From Microbispora corallina (GTDB lineage Bacteria; Actinomycetota; Actinomycetes; Streptosporangiales; Streptosporangiaceae): a stretch of DNA of 64,000 nt. Below, in pieces: positions 1 to 9,021 of this stretch (within the stretch, counting starts at the first letter, position 1; each line of letters starts with the position of its first letter). Below the pieces are notes generated by a model. The model was not told the DNA's origin. It did not search any database and saw only the letters and a program-made list of their open reading frames with translations. Location of the stretch: assembly GCF_016863035.1 (NCBI RefSeq), contig NZ_BOOC01000015.1:62001-126000 (forward strand). The letters run 5' to 3'. Both the position numbers and the translations under genes were made by a program.

Positions 1-193
1 GCCGGCGCCGTGCGGATCCCTGGACCGTGGTGCGGAGCGTGCGGTGCATGTGCGCTTCCTCCTGATCGGATCGGCGGGGCCGGTCGTCGGCACGACCGGT
101 CGCCCTCCTCCGATCTACGGCCCGGATTTTTGATCATCAACCTCTCTGAGCTGCGTGAACAACGAATCAACATCGCGGCGCCGGCGGGGCAGG

Positions 194-1117
194 TCAGCCC
201 TTGGTGGAGCCGAGGGCCAGACCGGCGATGAACTGCCTCTGCAGGACCACGTACACGATCAGGGTGGGGATCGCCGCGATGAGGGCGGCCGCCGCGATCA
301 TGTTCTGGTTGCTGACGAACTGTCCCTGGAGGTTGGCCAGGGCGGAGGTGATGGGGCGTTTGTCGCCACGCTGGATCAGCACGATGGCCCAGAAGAAGTC
401 GTTGTAGATCCAGGTGGTCAGCAGCGTCGCCAGCGCCGCGAGCGCCGGGCGGCACAGCGGCAGGGTCAGCTTCCAGTAGCGCGTCCACAGGGAGGCGCCG
501 TCCACGACGGCCGCCTCGTAGATCTCGTGCGGGATCGACTTCATGTAGTTGCTCAGCACGAACACGCAGAAGCCGAGCTGGAAGCAGACGTTGATCAGGA
601 TGAGCCCGGCGTAGGAGTTGTACAGCAGGCCGTTCTCGCTGAGGAACTCGGGCACGGGGATGAGCAGGTACAGCCGGTAGAGCGGCGTGATGATGACCTG
701 CTGGGGGAGCAGGTTGCCCGCGGTGAACAGGATCAGCAGGGTCAGGGTGTACCGCATCCGCACCCGGGACAGCACGAACGCCACGCTGGAGGCGAGCAGC
801 AGCGTGACGAGCACGGCGGGCACGGTGACGATCACCGAGTTCAGGAAGTACCGCTGCATGTCCGACTGCGTCCACGCGTCGGTGAAGTTGCCCAGCGTGA
901 GGTGGCGCGGCAGCGAGAAGTAGCCGCTCTGGGCGGTGTCCTCCACCGGGCGCAGGGACACGTACAGCGCGAACAGGATCGGGACGAGCCACAGCACCGT
1001 GGCCGTGATCATGAAGACGAGCGCCGCCACGCGGGCGGCGCGGCGGCTGCCGCGCGCGCGTCGGCGGCTCGCGGCGGCCACCGCCGGGGCCGTGGTGGAT
1101 CGGGCCTGTGCCGTCAC
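194..1117 (-). CDS. Carbohydrate ABC transporter permease (MalG-like)
   Basis: Membrane subunit of a CUT1-family sugar importer, 307 residues. It has the usual MalG layout: a short basic N-terminus, a first hydrophobic segment near residues 30-52, a periplasmic stretch, then five further membrane spans. The cytoplasmic EAA loop (EAAVVDGAS), which contacts the ATPase, lies between late spans. The GTG start is chosen because it overlaps the stop of the upstream permease as GTGA, implying translational coupling. Last gene of a solute-binding protein-permease-permease operon. No ATPase is encoded nearby, as is usual for actinomycete CUT1 systems that share a common ATPase (MsiK type; family knowledge). 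The substrate cannot be read from the sequence. It closely resembles the permease at 62467-63354 (shared LFTAGN, ANYMK/SNYMK and LQGQF motifs). Confidence 0.93.
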   Translation of the reverse strand: MTAQARSTTAPAVAAASRRRARGSRRAARVAALVFMITATVLWLVPILFALYVSLRPVEDTAQSGYFSLPRHLTLGNFTDAWTQSDMQRYFLNSVIVTVPAVLVTLLLASSVAFVLSRVRMRYTLTLLILFTAGNLLPQQVIITPLYRLYLLIPVPEFLSENGLLYNSYAGLILINVCFQLGFCVFVLSNYMKSIPHEIYEAAVVDGASLWTRYWKLTLPLCRPALAALATLLTTWIYNDFFWAIVLIQRGDKRPITSALANLQGQFVSNQNMIAAAALIAAIPTLIVYVVLQRQFIAGLALGSTKG

Positions 1118-2034
1118 GGCCGCTCCTCCCGCCGGAAGGTCTGGTACAGGAACACCGAGATCGGGACGAGCGAGATGACCAGCAGCACGACCCCGAGGGC
1201 CGAGCCGTACCCGATGCGGGTCTGTTCGCCGAGGATGTTCTGGGTGACCAGGATCGACAGCAGTTCCAGGCCGGGGAGCACCGGGCCGTGGCTGTTGATG
1301 TAGACCAGGTCGTAGGCGCGCAGCGACTCGATCAGCGTCACGACGAGGATGACCACGTTGATCGGCTTCATCACCGGGAAGACCACCCGGAAGAAGGTCT
1401 GCCAGGCGTTGGACCCGTCGATCAGGGCCGCCTCCCGCAGGGAGGGGTCGACGGCCTTGAGCCCGGCCAGGTAGAGGATCATGACGTACCCCGCCTGCCG
1501 CCAGCAGGCCTCCACGAGGACGGCCCAGAGGTTGAGGTGGGGGTCGCCGAGCCAGTTGACGAGGTTGTCGTCGTGGTTGTGGCCGGTGATCGAGTTGATG
1601 AGGCCGTAGTTGGGGGAGTAGATGAGCTCCCAGATGATCCCGATGAGGGCGAGGGACAGCATCACGGGCAGGAACAGCACGCTCTGGTAGACGCGGCTGC
1701 CCTGGATGTTGCGGTCGATGATCACCGCGAACAGCATGCCGAGCGGCGTGGCGAGGCAGACGAAGACCAGCAGCCAGATCGCGTTGTGCTGCACGGCCGG
1801 CCAGAACTGCGGGTCGACCGTGGCCGCGATGCGGTAGTTCTCCACGCCGTACGGCTTGATCTGGTCGAGGCCGCCGATGCCGTTCCATCGGGTGAACGAC
1901 AGCACCACCGACGACAGCGCGGGGAACCAGACGAACGCCAGGTCGGCGAGCACCGGGATGCCGAGCATGAGCCCGACCAGCACCCGGTCGCGCGGGGTCA
2001 TCCCCCGCGCGCGGGGTCGTGACTGTAGGGCCAT
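1114..2034 (-). CDS. Carbohydrate ABC transporter permease (MalF-like)
   Basis: Partner permease of the same CUT1 importer, 306 residues, with about six hydrophobic segments. The first is near residues 20-40, followed by a periplasmic region carrying LSFTRWNGIGG, typical of UgpA/MalF-type subunits. The EAA loop reads REAALIDGS. The ATG at 2032-2034 shares one base with the stop of the binding-protein gene (TGATG), supporting this start. A second in-frame ATG (MTPRDRV) lies 11 codons in and could also be used. Downstream it overlaps the MalG-like gene by four bases. The pair should form the heterodimeric channel receiving sugar from the lipoprotein encoded at 2034-3401. Function is assigned at family level; the specific sugar is unknown. 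Confidence 0.93.
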   Translation of the reverse strand: MALQSRPRARGMTPRDRVLVGLMLGIPVLADLAFVWFPALSSVVLSFTRWNGIGGLDQIKPYGVENYRIAATVDPQFWPAVQHNAIWLLVFVCLATPLGMLFAVIIDRNIQGSRVYQSVLFLPVMLSLALIGIIWELIYSPNYGLINSITGHNHDDNLVNWLGDPHLNLWAVLVEACWRQAGYVMILYLAGLKAVDPSLREAALIDGSNAWQTFFRVVFPVMKPINVVILVVTLIESLRAYDLVYINSHGPVLPGLELLSILVTQNILGEQTRIGYGSALGVVLLVISLVPISVFLYQTFRREERP

Positions 2035-3401
2035 CAGTTCGTGAAGATTGTCTTCGCCTGCGCCTCGATGCTGTCCTGCAGCGATTTGATCCCCGACGGG
2101 CTCGGGTCGTTGATGAACTTCTGGATCGAGGGGATCATCACGTTGCTGGCGAAGCCGGGGTCGGTGTCGCGGTCCATGAACTGGGAGACCGCCTTGCACG
2201 AGGCGATCATCTCGACCGACTTCTTCTGGATCGCGTTGTAGGTCGGGATGCTGGCGCCCTGGGCGAGGGCCACGTCCCACTGGTCGGTCTTGAGGAAGGT
2301 GGCCTCGGCGTCGCCGGTCCCGAGGTACTCCAGGACCTTCTTGCCCGCCGCGACCGTGTCCTCCTTGGCGTTCTTCGCCAGGCAGAACCCGTCGGTCGGG
2401 GCGTCCATGTAGTCCTGGCCGAACTGCGGGTTGATCTCCGGGAAGGCGAAGAAGTCGAGGTCGGCCAGGTCCTTGCCGTCGGTGACGTACTGGGCGGCGA
2501 CCTGGTTGGTGCCCTGGAACATCAGGCCGGCCTGCTTGCTCTCCAGCGTCTTGACCGCGTCCTGCCAGATGCGGCCGGTGGCGCCGGGCTGGCAGTACGG
2601 CAGGATCTCGGCCCACTGCTGGAACACCTGGGTGACCCGCGGGTCGGTCCACGGCACCTGGTGCTTCATGAGCTGGATGTGGAAGTCGTACCCGTTGATC
2701 CGCAGGTTGAGGATGTCGAAGGTGCCGAGCGCGGGCCAGCCGTCCTTGTCGGCGAAGGCCAGCGGCGTCAGGCCGTCGCCCTTCATCTTCTTGAGCAGGG
2801 CCACGTAGTCGTCCCAGGTCTTGGGGATCTCGTAGCCCTTCTCCTGGAAGGTGCTCTTGTTGTAGAAGACGACCCACGGATAGTTGTAGATCGGGACGAA
2901 GTAGTAGTGCCCGTCCAGGCCCTTCGACAGCGACTGCGCGGCCTGGCCGAAGTTGCCGCCGATCTTCTGCCAGACGTCGTCGATGGGCGCGATCAGCCCC
3001 TGCTGGGCGAAGAACTGCATCCGGTAGCCGGCGAACCAGGTGAACAGGGTGTCGGGGGTGCCCTGGAGGTAGGAGTTGATGTTGTTCTGGAACGTGTTGT
3101 GGTCGACCGTGTTGAGCGTGATGGTCGCCCCGGCCTGCTGCCCGGCGGTCTTCGTGAGCGCCTCGAACGCCGCCTTGGGCGCCGGGTCGGAGTAGTTCGA
3201 CCCGAACGTGACCGTCGTCGCGCCGCCGCCCGAGCCGCCCGACGACGTGCCCGACGGGCTGGAGGAGCTGCCGCAGGCCGTGAGGAGACCGGCCGGGACC
3301 GCCGTCGCGCCGAGGGTGAACGCGAGCCCCTTGAGCACCGAACGGCGGCTCGTGGGGGACCCCGGCAGACCGGACGGGCGGGGAGTGACGGAGTGAGACA
3401 T
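2034..3401 (-). CDS. Extracellular sugar-binding lipoprotein of ABC importer
   Basis: Type 1 extracellular solute-binding protein, 455 residues, first gene of the importer operon. The N-terminus carries a twin-arginine signal (SRRSVLKG around residues 18-25), a hydrophobic stretch and the lipobox LTAC near residues 40-43. It is therefore probably Tat-exported and lipid-anchored. A Ser/Gly-rich linker follows, then a periplasmic binding fold with aromatic-rich segments (YYFVPIYNYPWVVFYN, WFAGYRMQFF) of the kind that stack on sugars. The start is followed directly by MSHSVTPRP. The gene is preceded by an A+T-rich stretch that likely holds the operon promoter. The substrate is not determinable by eye; the CUT1 context points to an oligosaccharide or glycoside. 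Confidence 0.92.
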   Translation of the reverse strand: MSHSVTPRPSGLPGSPTSRRSVLKGLAFTLGATAVPAGLLTACGSSSSPSGTSSGGSGGGATTVTFGSNYSDPAPKAAFEALTKTAGQQAGATITLNTVDHNTFQNNINSYLQGTPDTLFTWFAGYRMQFFAQQGLIAPIDDVWQKIGGNFGQAAQSLSKGLDGHYYFVPIYNYPWVVFYNKSTFQEKGYEIPKTWDDYVALLKKMKGDGLTPLAFADKDGWPALGTFDILNLRINGYDFHIQLMKHQVPWTDPRVTQVFQQWAEILPYCQPGATGRIWQDAVKTLESKQAGLMFQGTNQVAAQYVTDGKDLADLDFFAFPEINPQFGQDYMDAPTDGFCLAKNAKEDTVAAGKKVLEYLGTGDAEATFLKTDQWDVALAQGASIPTYNAIQKKSVEMIASCKAVSQFMDRDTDPGFASNVMIPSIQKFINDPSPSGIKSLQDSIEAQAKTIFTN

Positions 3402-3723
3402 GACGCCTCCCGAATGGGCGCAGAATCAGTCTTTAGCGAACATAATTAAACAAGTCCGATCAGAGTTAAATCCTCGTCTCGCGCGCGTGTCAAGGCGACC
3501 CGAATCTCGGTTGCGTCACGGTGACAGGCCGGGTCCCCCTGCCTGAACGGCGTACGGCTCCCGGATGAGCGCGGTCCTTCGCCCCTGGTCTGGCCCGATT
3601 CGCCTGTTCGGCTATGAAGGAACATGAGGGATTTCGTGAATCAGACGGCGCGCGTTCGATTTCTCGGTTCGATAGGGCGCGAAATGCCCCTAAAAGGGGA
3701 GAGTCGGTCATTCGGGCGGCGTT
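3402..3723 (-). promoter_or_regulatory. Promoter/operator region of the CUT1 importer operon
   Basis: This 322-base gap lies between the 3' end of the small gene at 3724-4080 and the binding-protein gene, both on the minus strand. It holds no credible gene. The striking part is an A+T-rich island at about 3432-3472 (TTAGCGAACATAATTAAAC, then CAGAGTTAAATC), sharply different from the surrounding G+C-rich DNA. This is where the promoter and a repressor site (LacI or ROK type would be usual for this importer class) are expected. No clean -35/-10 pair or perfect palindrome could be assigned. Confidence 0.5.
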
Positions 3724-4080
3724 CTATGTCTCCCACTCGGGGTCCGGCGGCAGCACCGGCGCCCCCGCGATCTCCGCGTCGGCGGCGAGGATCGTCGATA
3801 CGTACTGGTCGTCGACGCGGTAGCCCATGCCGTTGCACCGGAACACGGGGTCGAGGTTGGTGTTCACCGGCCCGATCCGGGTCGCCCGGGGCAGCCGGGC
3901 GTACACGCCCTTGGGGCGGTCCCGGTTGAACGCTCCGCAGTGCAGGATCGTGATGGTCCTGTCGGTCACCGCGAAGATGAAGTTCGCCCCCTGCGTGTAC
4001 GCGGGGAACAGGTACTGGAGCACCTCGTCCGGGTCCAGGAACGGCCGGCACCGTTCGCGGACGGTCGACGGCAGCGGCAT
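3724..4080 (-). CDS. Small conserved-looking protein of unknown function
   Basis: 118 residues, without signal peptide or membrane segment. The fold suggested by the alternating hydrophobic pattern (FIFAVTDRTITILHCG, then ATRIGPV and DPVFRCNGMGYRV) is a small beta-rich domain, reminiscent of bacterial PH-like domains that begin with a phrase such as 'xxVTDRRIxxL'. This resemblance is weak and no function is claimed. The start is supported by a GGAGG ribosome-binding site six bases upstream. It lies between the phosphodiester glycosidase gene and the sugar importer on the same strand, but is separated from the former by a strong hairpin, so it is probably transcribed alone. Confidence 0.7.
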   Translation of the reverse strand: MPLPSTVRERCRPFLDPDEVLQYLFPAYTQGANFIFAVTDRTITILHCGAFNRDRPKGVYARLPRATRIGPVNTNLDPVFRCNGMGYRVDDQYVSTILAADAEIAGAPVLPPDPEWET

Positions 4081-4116
4081 CGCGCACCTCCAGGATCGCC
4101 GTCCCCGACCATACGA

Positions 4117-4156
4117 CCGCGCCGTCCCGTCCGGAAGCCCGGACAGGACGGCGCGG
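4117..4156 (-). terminator. Hairpin terminator downstream of the glycosidase gene
   Basis: An 11-base perfect inverted repeat (CCGCGCCGTCC at 4117-4127 with GGACGGCGCGG at 4146-4156) is extended inside by one mismatch and six more pairs (GTCCGG/CCGGAC), leaving a four-base loop. It starts 17 bases after the stop of the minus-strand gene at 4174-5799, the right place for a rho-independent-type terminator of the U-poor actinomycete kind. Confidence 0.7.
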
Positions 4157-4173
4157 CGCCGGCGGTGTGGGGG

Positions 4174-5799
4174 TCAGTGCGCCCGCGGCAGCACCTGGAC
4201 GGTGTCGCCGACCGGGCGCTCACCGGTCGCGTCGGAGGTGTGGTTGACCAGGGCGCCGTTCACCGCCATGGCGGTCGAACCGCCGCCGTCGAGGTTCAGC
4301 GCCTGGACGGCTCCGAGGGACCGCATGAACGCCGCGCCCTCGGCGATGGTGAAGCCCTCGCTGCCGCCGCTGAGGCGGCCGTCCACGGTGACCAGCAGCA
4401 GGCGGCCCCGCTCGTCGACACCGGCCATGGTCCGGGGCTGGCGGTTGTTCGCCCATGCGTACCCGAAGGACAGGTCGGCCGGGTCGACCGTGCCCTCGGC
4501 GGCCGCGTCGATGTCGATCCGGCCGTCCCGCACGAGCGTGGGGGCGGCGCTGACAACGCTGTCGTCCGCGCCGAACCTGACCCTGCGGCCGTCGGCGTCC
4601 CGCACGACCTCGGTGAGCGCGACCCTCCCGCCGGTCGAGGCGTGGGCGGCCAGCCAGTCGGCGGCCGGGCCGACGCCCTGGAGGACGGTCTGGCCGGGCG
4701 CGACCGAGCCGCCCCGGTCGCCGACCGACACCACGCGGTCCCGGCCGTCCAGCACGACCTGGACGCCGGCGCCCGTGGGCAGGGCGTGGACGTACTCGGG
4801 GGTGAACGCCACCAGGTCGTCGGTCTCGGCGCAGGTCACGTCCTGGCGCGGCTCCTCGGTGGGGGTGCCGCCGGGCTGGCCGCAGTCCCGAACGAGTCCC
4901 GGCGTGCGGTTGACGCCGCGGACGGCGCGGGCCGAGCGGCCGGCGCGCGCGGTGACGGTCGTGGTCAGGTCGGCGACGCGGGGGCGGCGTCCGCCGTCCG
5001 CGAGGATCAGCGCCGCGCGCGCCCCCACGGCCATCGACGCGAGCGCGCCGCGGTGGACGCTGAGGCCGGCCGGGATGCCCTGGACGCCGTCGGCGTCGGA
5101 GGTGACGAAGAAGCCGCCGTTCACGCCGACCAGGGAGCCCAGCCGGGCCGCGACCGACGACGTCGTCTCCCGCTGGGTGACGTTCCCGTCGTGCGTGGCC
5201 TCGACCGAGCCGCGGAAGACGTGGGGGTCGACGACGGCGACGTGGATGTTCTCCACGTCGGCCGGCTGGTCGGCGTCGTAGCCGGTCCACTCCACGGCCG
5301 TGTGGAAGCCCGCCGCCGTGACCTTGGACGCCGTCGTCTTCGCCGCGTCCTGGGTGTCGTAGGAGCCGACCCGCACCCGCACGCCCATGAGGCCGGAGGG
5401 CGTGTCGCTGTAGCCCGGCCACGGGATCCGCCGCACGTCCGGCTCGAAGCCCGCCGCCCGCAGTCGCGCCGCGGTGTCCGAAGCCCAGGACTCCGGTCCC
5501 ACCGCGGCCCAGGCCTGGGCGCCGGTGAACCGCGCCGTCACCGGGGCCTGCACGGTCACGGTCCAGCGGGGTGCGGCCGCGGGGTTGGTGATCGTGCCGG
5601 TACGCACCTCCACCCCCGGCGCGACGGTTGCCGTCGTCCACTGCGCGGTGGTCGCGGGGGCGGCGACCGGCGCGTCCGCCGCGGCCACGCCGGGGACCGC
5701 CACCGGCGCCGCGAGGGCCAGGGTGACGGCCAGCGCGGTGGCCAGGTGGAGCGCCGGCCGCGTACGGGTGCCGCGACCGCTGCCTGGGGCGTCGTTCAT
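4174..5799 (-). CDS. Secreted phosphodiester glycosidase (NAGPA-like) with SPOR-like domain
   Basis: 541 residues. The N-terminus is a Sec signal peptide (basic start, then LATALAVTLALAAPVAVPG, cleavage near VAAADA). Residues roughly 60-170 contain a sporulation-related-repeat-like segment (RVRVGSYDTQDAAK...), a peptidoglycan-associated module. The rest matches the phosphodiester glycosidase family related to the human 'uncovering enzyme': GVNGGFF and, near the C-terminus, the signature LNLDGGGSTAM. The family hydrolyses GlcNAc-phosphodiester or related glycosyl-phosphodiester links; in bacteria the substrates are mostly unknown, and cell-wall or exopolysaccharide targets are plausible. Monocistronic: divergent from the GH16 gene and followed by a strong terminator hairpin. 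Confidence 0.85.
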   Translation of the reverse strand: MNDAPGSGRGTRTRPALHLATALAVTLALAAPVAVPGVAAADAPVAAPATTAQWTTATVAPGVEVRTGTITNPAAAPRWTVTVQAPVTARFTGAQAWAAVGPESWASDTAARLRAAGFEPDVRRIPWPGYSDTPSGLMGVRVRVGSYDTQDAAKTTASKVTAAGFHTAVEWTGYDADQPADVENIHVAVVDPHVFRGSVEATHDGNVTQRETTSSVAARLGSLVGVNGGFFVTSDADGVQGIPAGLSVHRGALASMAVGARAALILADGGRRPRVADLTTTVTARAGRSARAVRGVNRTPGLVRDCGQPGGTPTEEPRQDVTCAETDDLVAFTPEYVHALPTGAGVQVVLDGRDRVVSVGDRGGSVAPGQTVLQGVGPAADWLAAHASTGGRVALTEVVRDADGRRVRFGADDSVVSAAPTLVRDGRIDIDAAAEGTVDPADLSFGYAWANNRQPRTMAGVDERGRLLLVTVDGRLSGGSEGFTIAEGAAFMRSLGAVQALNLDGGGSTAMAVNGALVNHTSDATGERPVGDTVQVLPRAH

Positions 5800-6148
5800 G
5801 CCGGTTCCTTACAACTCGGGGAGGCGCCCGGAGGCGCCGTTGCGAACGGTCTGGAAGTCCAGCGCGCCGAGGCGAACTCCAGGACGTGGGCAGGAGGGCG
5901 TCCGCGGTCGGTCGTGTGAACACCCGGTGCCGTCCAGCCCGGCGGAGGCGACGCCGGCCGCGGTTTCGCTGCCCGCCGCCTCTACGGCGGACCCTCTGAC
6001 ACGTCTTCTTAGAAGTATTAAATTAAGCCTTGACACTAGTTCGAGCCCGGATGCACTGTGATCCGGTAGAGCGCGCCCTGCCCCCTCCTTTCGTGCCCCG
6101 GTCAGCCGGACCGGGCGTGCGAAGCACCCCCCATTCCGAGGAGAAGCA
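5800..6148. promoter_or_regulatory. Divergent promoter region (glycosidase / GH16 glucanase)
   Basis: A 349-base gene-free stretch between two divergent secreted carbohydrate-enzyme genes. Its centre (about 6001-6040) is A+T-rich for this genome. It contains the 11-base palindrome CTTCTTAGAAG at 6005-6015, adjacent TA-rich sequence that could serve minus-strand transcription, and TTGACA at 6030-6035 as a possible -35 for the plus strand. No convincing -10 follows at the right spacing. The palindrome is a candidate operator shared by both genes. Elsewhere in the stretch nothing recognisable was seen. Confidence 0.45.
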
Positions 6149-8296
6149 GTGCACCCACCCCGTTCGGGCCGGTTGGCGGCCATAGTGGCGTCGCTGGCCC
6201 TGATCGCGACCGCGTTGACGGTCGGCCCGGCCGTCGCGGCCGACACCCTGCTGTCGCAGGGGAAGACGGCGACCGCGTCGTCCACCGAGAACGCGGGCAG
6301 CCCGGCGTCGGCGGCGGTCGACGGCGACGCCGGCACCCGCTGGTCCAGCGCGTTCGGCGATCCCCAGTGGCTGCAGGTCGACCTGGGCGCGCCCGCGACC
6401 GTCAGCGGCGTCGTGCTCAACTGGGAGGCCGCGTACGGGAAGGCGTTCAAAATCCAGGTCTCGGCCGACGCGGCGAACTGGACGGACGTCTACTCCACGA
6501 CCACCGGCGCCGGCGGCGTCCAGACCCTGGCGGTGTCCGGCACCGGGCGGTACGTCCGCCTCTACGGCACGGCCCGCGCGACCGCGTACGGCTACTCCTT
6601 GTGGGAGTTCCAGGTCTACGGCAGCTTCACCGGCACCTCGGGCTGCGGAACGGCCGACGCCGCGCAGGGCCGCCCCGCGACCGCCTCCTCCACCGAGAAC
6701 GCCGGGACCCCGGCCTCTGCGGCCGTCGACGGAAACGCCGGCACCCGCTGGTCGAGCGCCGCGAGCGACCCCCAGTGGCTCCAGGTCGACCTCGGCTCGT
6801 CCACGACCGTCTGCGGGGTGACCCTCACCTGGGAGACCGCGTACGGCAGGTCCTTCCAGATCCAGGTGTCCGGCAACGGCACGAGCTGGACCGACGTCTA
6901 CTCCACCACGACCGGGGCAGGCGGCGTCCAGAACCTGACCGTCTCGGGCACCGGCCGCTACGTGCGCCTGTACGGCACGGCCCGCGGCACCCAGTGGGGG
7001 TACTCGCTGTGGGAGTTCGCCGTCCACACCGGTGGGGTGACGACCTCGCCCTCGCCGTCCCCGTCTCCGTCGCCTTCCCCGTCCCCGTCTCCCGGCGGTG
7101 ACGTGGAGCTGTCCTACCAGAAGCCGGCCACGGCCTCGTCGTACCAGGACGACGCGAACTGCCGCGGGTGCGGCCCGGCGAAGGCCCTGGACAACGACCC
7201 CGCCACCCGCTGGGCCACCAGCGCCACCACCGGCTGGGTCGACCCGGGCTGGATCTCGGTCGACCTCGGCGCCCCGGCCGCCATCCACACGGTGATCCTG
7301 CAGTGGGACCCGGCCTACGCCACGGCCTACCAGCTGCAGACCTCGAACGACGGGACGAACTGGACGTCGATCTACTCCACGACCACCGGCAAGGGCTTCA
7401 AGGAGACCATCACCGGCCTCAACGGCAGCGGCCGCTACATCCGCATGTACGGCACCGCCCGCTCGAACGGTTACGGCTACTCGATGTGGGAGTTCCAGGT
7501 CTACGGCACGGGCGGCAACCCGACCGCGCCGCCGGCACTGCCGAAGAACCCGGCGTTCCCCGCCACCAAGCTCGTCTTCAGCGACGAGTTCAACGGCGCG
7601 GCCGGCACCACACCGGACGCGGGCAAGTGGTTCGCCGACACCGGCCCCGGCGTCAACAACGAGCTGGAGTACTACACGGCGAACCAGAACGCCAAGATGG
7701 ACGGCAACGGCAACCTCGTGATCCAGGCGCGCAGGGAGACCACTCCCGGCTCCGCCTGCCCCGGCGGCCCTTGCCAGTACACCTCGGGGCGGATCAACAC
7801 CGCGCGGAGCTTCAGCTTCACGTACGGCCACGCCGAGGCGCGTATCAAGGTCTCCGGCACCCAGGGCCTGTGGCCGGCGTTCTGGCTGCTCGGCTCCAAC
7901 TTCCCGACCGCCAACTGGCCCTACTGCGGGGAGATCGACATCATGGAGCACGTCGGCAAGGTGCCCAACGCCGTGTACTCGACCATCCACGCCCCCGCCT
8001 ACAACGGCGGCGGCGGCATCGGGTCGCCGTACACGATCGGCGGGGACTTCAAGGACGGGTTCCACACGTACGCCGTGGACTGGGACCAGTCGCACATGAC
8101 GTTCTACGTGGACGGCAACGCGTTCTTCACCGTGAACAAGGCCGAGGTGGAGGCGACCCGGGGTCCCTGGGTCTACGACCATCCCTTCTACATCATCCTG
8201 AACAACGCGGTCGGCGGCGACTGGCCCGGCGCGCCCGACGGCACGAGCGTCTTCCCGCAGGACATGGCGATCGACTACGTGCGGGTCTACCAGTAA
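6149..8296 (+). CDS. Secreted GH16 endo-beta-glucanase with three F5/8C domains
   Basis: 715 residues, GTG start with GAGGAG upstream. Signal peptide at about residues 1-30 (cleavage after VAA). Three F5/8 type C (discoidin/CBM32-like) domains follow at about 32-160, 168-295 and 320-452, each with the TRW(S/A) and RYVRLYGTAR-type motifs. Domains two and three are separated by a Pro-Ser repeat linker. The C-terminal ~255 residues are a family 16 glycoside hydrolase. The catalytic ExDxxE is visible as EIDIME with nucleophile E595, D597 and acid/base E600, plus WPAFWLLG. The domain is closest in look to laminarinase-type beta-1,3-glucanases, so fungal or plant glucans are likely targets. Domains one and two are much more alike than either is to three, suggesting recent duplication. 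Confidence 0.93.
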   Translation: MHPPRSGRLAAIVASLALIATALTVGPAVAADTLLSQGKTATASSTENAGSPASAAVDGDAGTRWSSAFGDPQWLQVDLGAPATVSGVVLNWEAAYGKAFKIQVSADAANWTDVYSTTTGAGGVQTLAVSGTGRYVRLYGTARATAYGYSLWEFQVYGSFTGTSGCGTADAAQGRPATASSTENAGTPASAAVDGNAGTRWSSAASDPQWLQVDLGSSTTVCGVTLTWETAYGRSFQIQVSGNGTSWTDVYSTTTGAGGVQNLTVSGTGRYVRLYGTARGTQWGYSLWEFAVHTGGVTTSPSPSPSPSPSPSPSPGGDVELSYQKPATASSYQDDANCRGCGPAKALDNDPATRWATSATTGWVDPGWISVDLGAPAAIHTVILQWDPAYATAYQLQTSNDGTNWTSIYSTTTGKGFKETITGLNGSGRYIRMYGTARSNGYGYSMWEFQVYGTGGNPTAPPALPKNPAFPATKLVFSDEFNGAAGTTPDAGKWFADTGPGVNNELEYYTANQNAKMDGNGNLVIQARRETTPGSACPGGPCQYTSGRINTARSFSFTYGHAEARIKVSGTQGLWPAFWLLGSNFPTANWPYCGEIDIMEHVGKVPNAVYSTIHAPAYNGGGGIGSPYTIGGDFKDGFHTYAVDWDQSHMTFYVDGNAFFTVNKAEVEATRGPWVYDHPFYIILNNAVGGDWPGAPDGTSVFPQDMAIDYVRVYQ

Positions 8297-8311
8297 CGAC
8301 GTCCCTGTGAC

Positions 8312-8355
8312 CGCCGATCTCGCGGGGAGCCCGTGCGGCTCGCGCGAGATCGGCG
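8312..8355 (+). terminator. Terminator hairpin after the GH16 gene
   Basis: Perfect 13-base inverted repeat, CGCCGATCTCGCG at 8312-8324 and CGCGAGATCGGCG at 8343-8355, with an 18-base loop, starting 16 bases after the GH16 stop codon. Stem strength and position fit a factor-independent terminator; no T-run follows, as is common in actinomycetes. Confidence 0.7.
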
Positions 8356-8472
8356 CGTCGGGGTCCGGTCATGCGCAACGAGGTGATCGAAACCGTCTGA
8401 CGCCGGGCGGAGACGGGCGTGACCGGTGGCCCGATTTGCGCCCGGGGGCATCTGAGTTCCAAAGTTGGACTC

Positions 8473-8967
8473 ATGACGACGACCGTGAGCTCCCGTACCC
8501 ACAGCTGGGCCCCCCAGACCCTCCCCAGCCCGGAGATGAGCGGGCTGGACTTCCTCCAGGCCCTGCTGGACGGGAAGATCCCCCCGCCGCCGATCGCGGG
8601 CACGCTGGGCTTCACTCTCGTCCACGTCGAGCCGGGGGTCGCCGTCTTCGAGGGGGAGACCGGCGAGCACCAGTACAACCCCATGGGCTCGATCCACGGC
8701 GGCTACTTCGCCACCCTGCTCGACTCGGCGCTCGGCTGCGCGGTCATGACCCGCCTCCCCGCCGGACGCGCCTACACGACGACCCAGCTGGGCGTGCACA
8801 TGGTCCGCCCGGCCTTCTCCCACACCGGGACGCTGCGGTGCGAGGCCACGGCCATGCACGTCGGCAGGACCGTGGCGACCGCCGAGGCCCGTCTGACCGG
8901 CGTGGCCGACGGCAAGCTGTACGCACACGGCACGACGACGTGCGCCGTCTTCCCGATCGCGCAGTGA
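8473..8967 (+). CDS. PaaI-family hotdog thioesterase
   Basis: 164 residues from the ATG at 8473 (MTTTVSSR). An in-frame ATG further upstream at 8419 exists but would add a tail unlike the family. Hotdog-fold acyl-CoA thioesterase: the PaaI signature HGGYFATLLDSALGCAV carries the His-Gly-Gly and the downstream Asp used in catalysis, preceded by QYNPMGSI. It is predicted cytosolic and to hydrolyse small or aromatic acyl-CoA thioesters; the exact substrate is unknown. It stands alone between the GH16 terminator and a long non-coding leader, so the context gives no pathway. Confidence 0.88.
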   Translation: MTTTVSSRTHSWAPQTLPSPEMSGLDFLQALLDGKIPPPPIAGTLGFTLVHVEPGVAVFEGETGEHQYNPMGSIHGGYFATLLDSALGCAVMTRLPAGRAYTTTQLGVHMVRPAFSHTGTLRCEATAMHVGRTVATAEARLTGVADGKLYAHGTTTCAVFPIAQ

Positions 8968-9021
8968 ACCCCCGCGTCCGCTCCTCACCGTCTGAGCTGC
9001 GGATACATGAGAACCATCCCC

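Noticed and set aside
10-231. 73-codon frame at the left edge
   Set aside because: Overlaps the permease 3' end, no start signal, low-complexity product.
3490-3711. 73-codon minus-strand frame downstream of the small gene at 3724
   Set aside because: Arg/Ser/Pro-rich, no ribosome-binding site, lies in the promoter region of the importer.
7051-7092. Short CCGTCT-type repeats that could be a VNTR or CRISPR-like array
   Set aside because: They encode the Pro-Ser linker of the GH16 enzyme; no spacers or repeats of CRISPR length.
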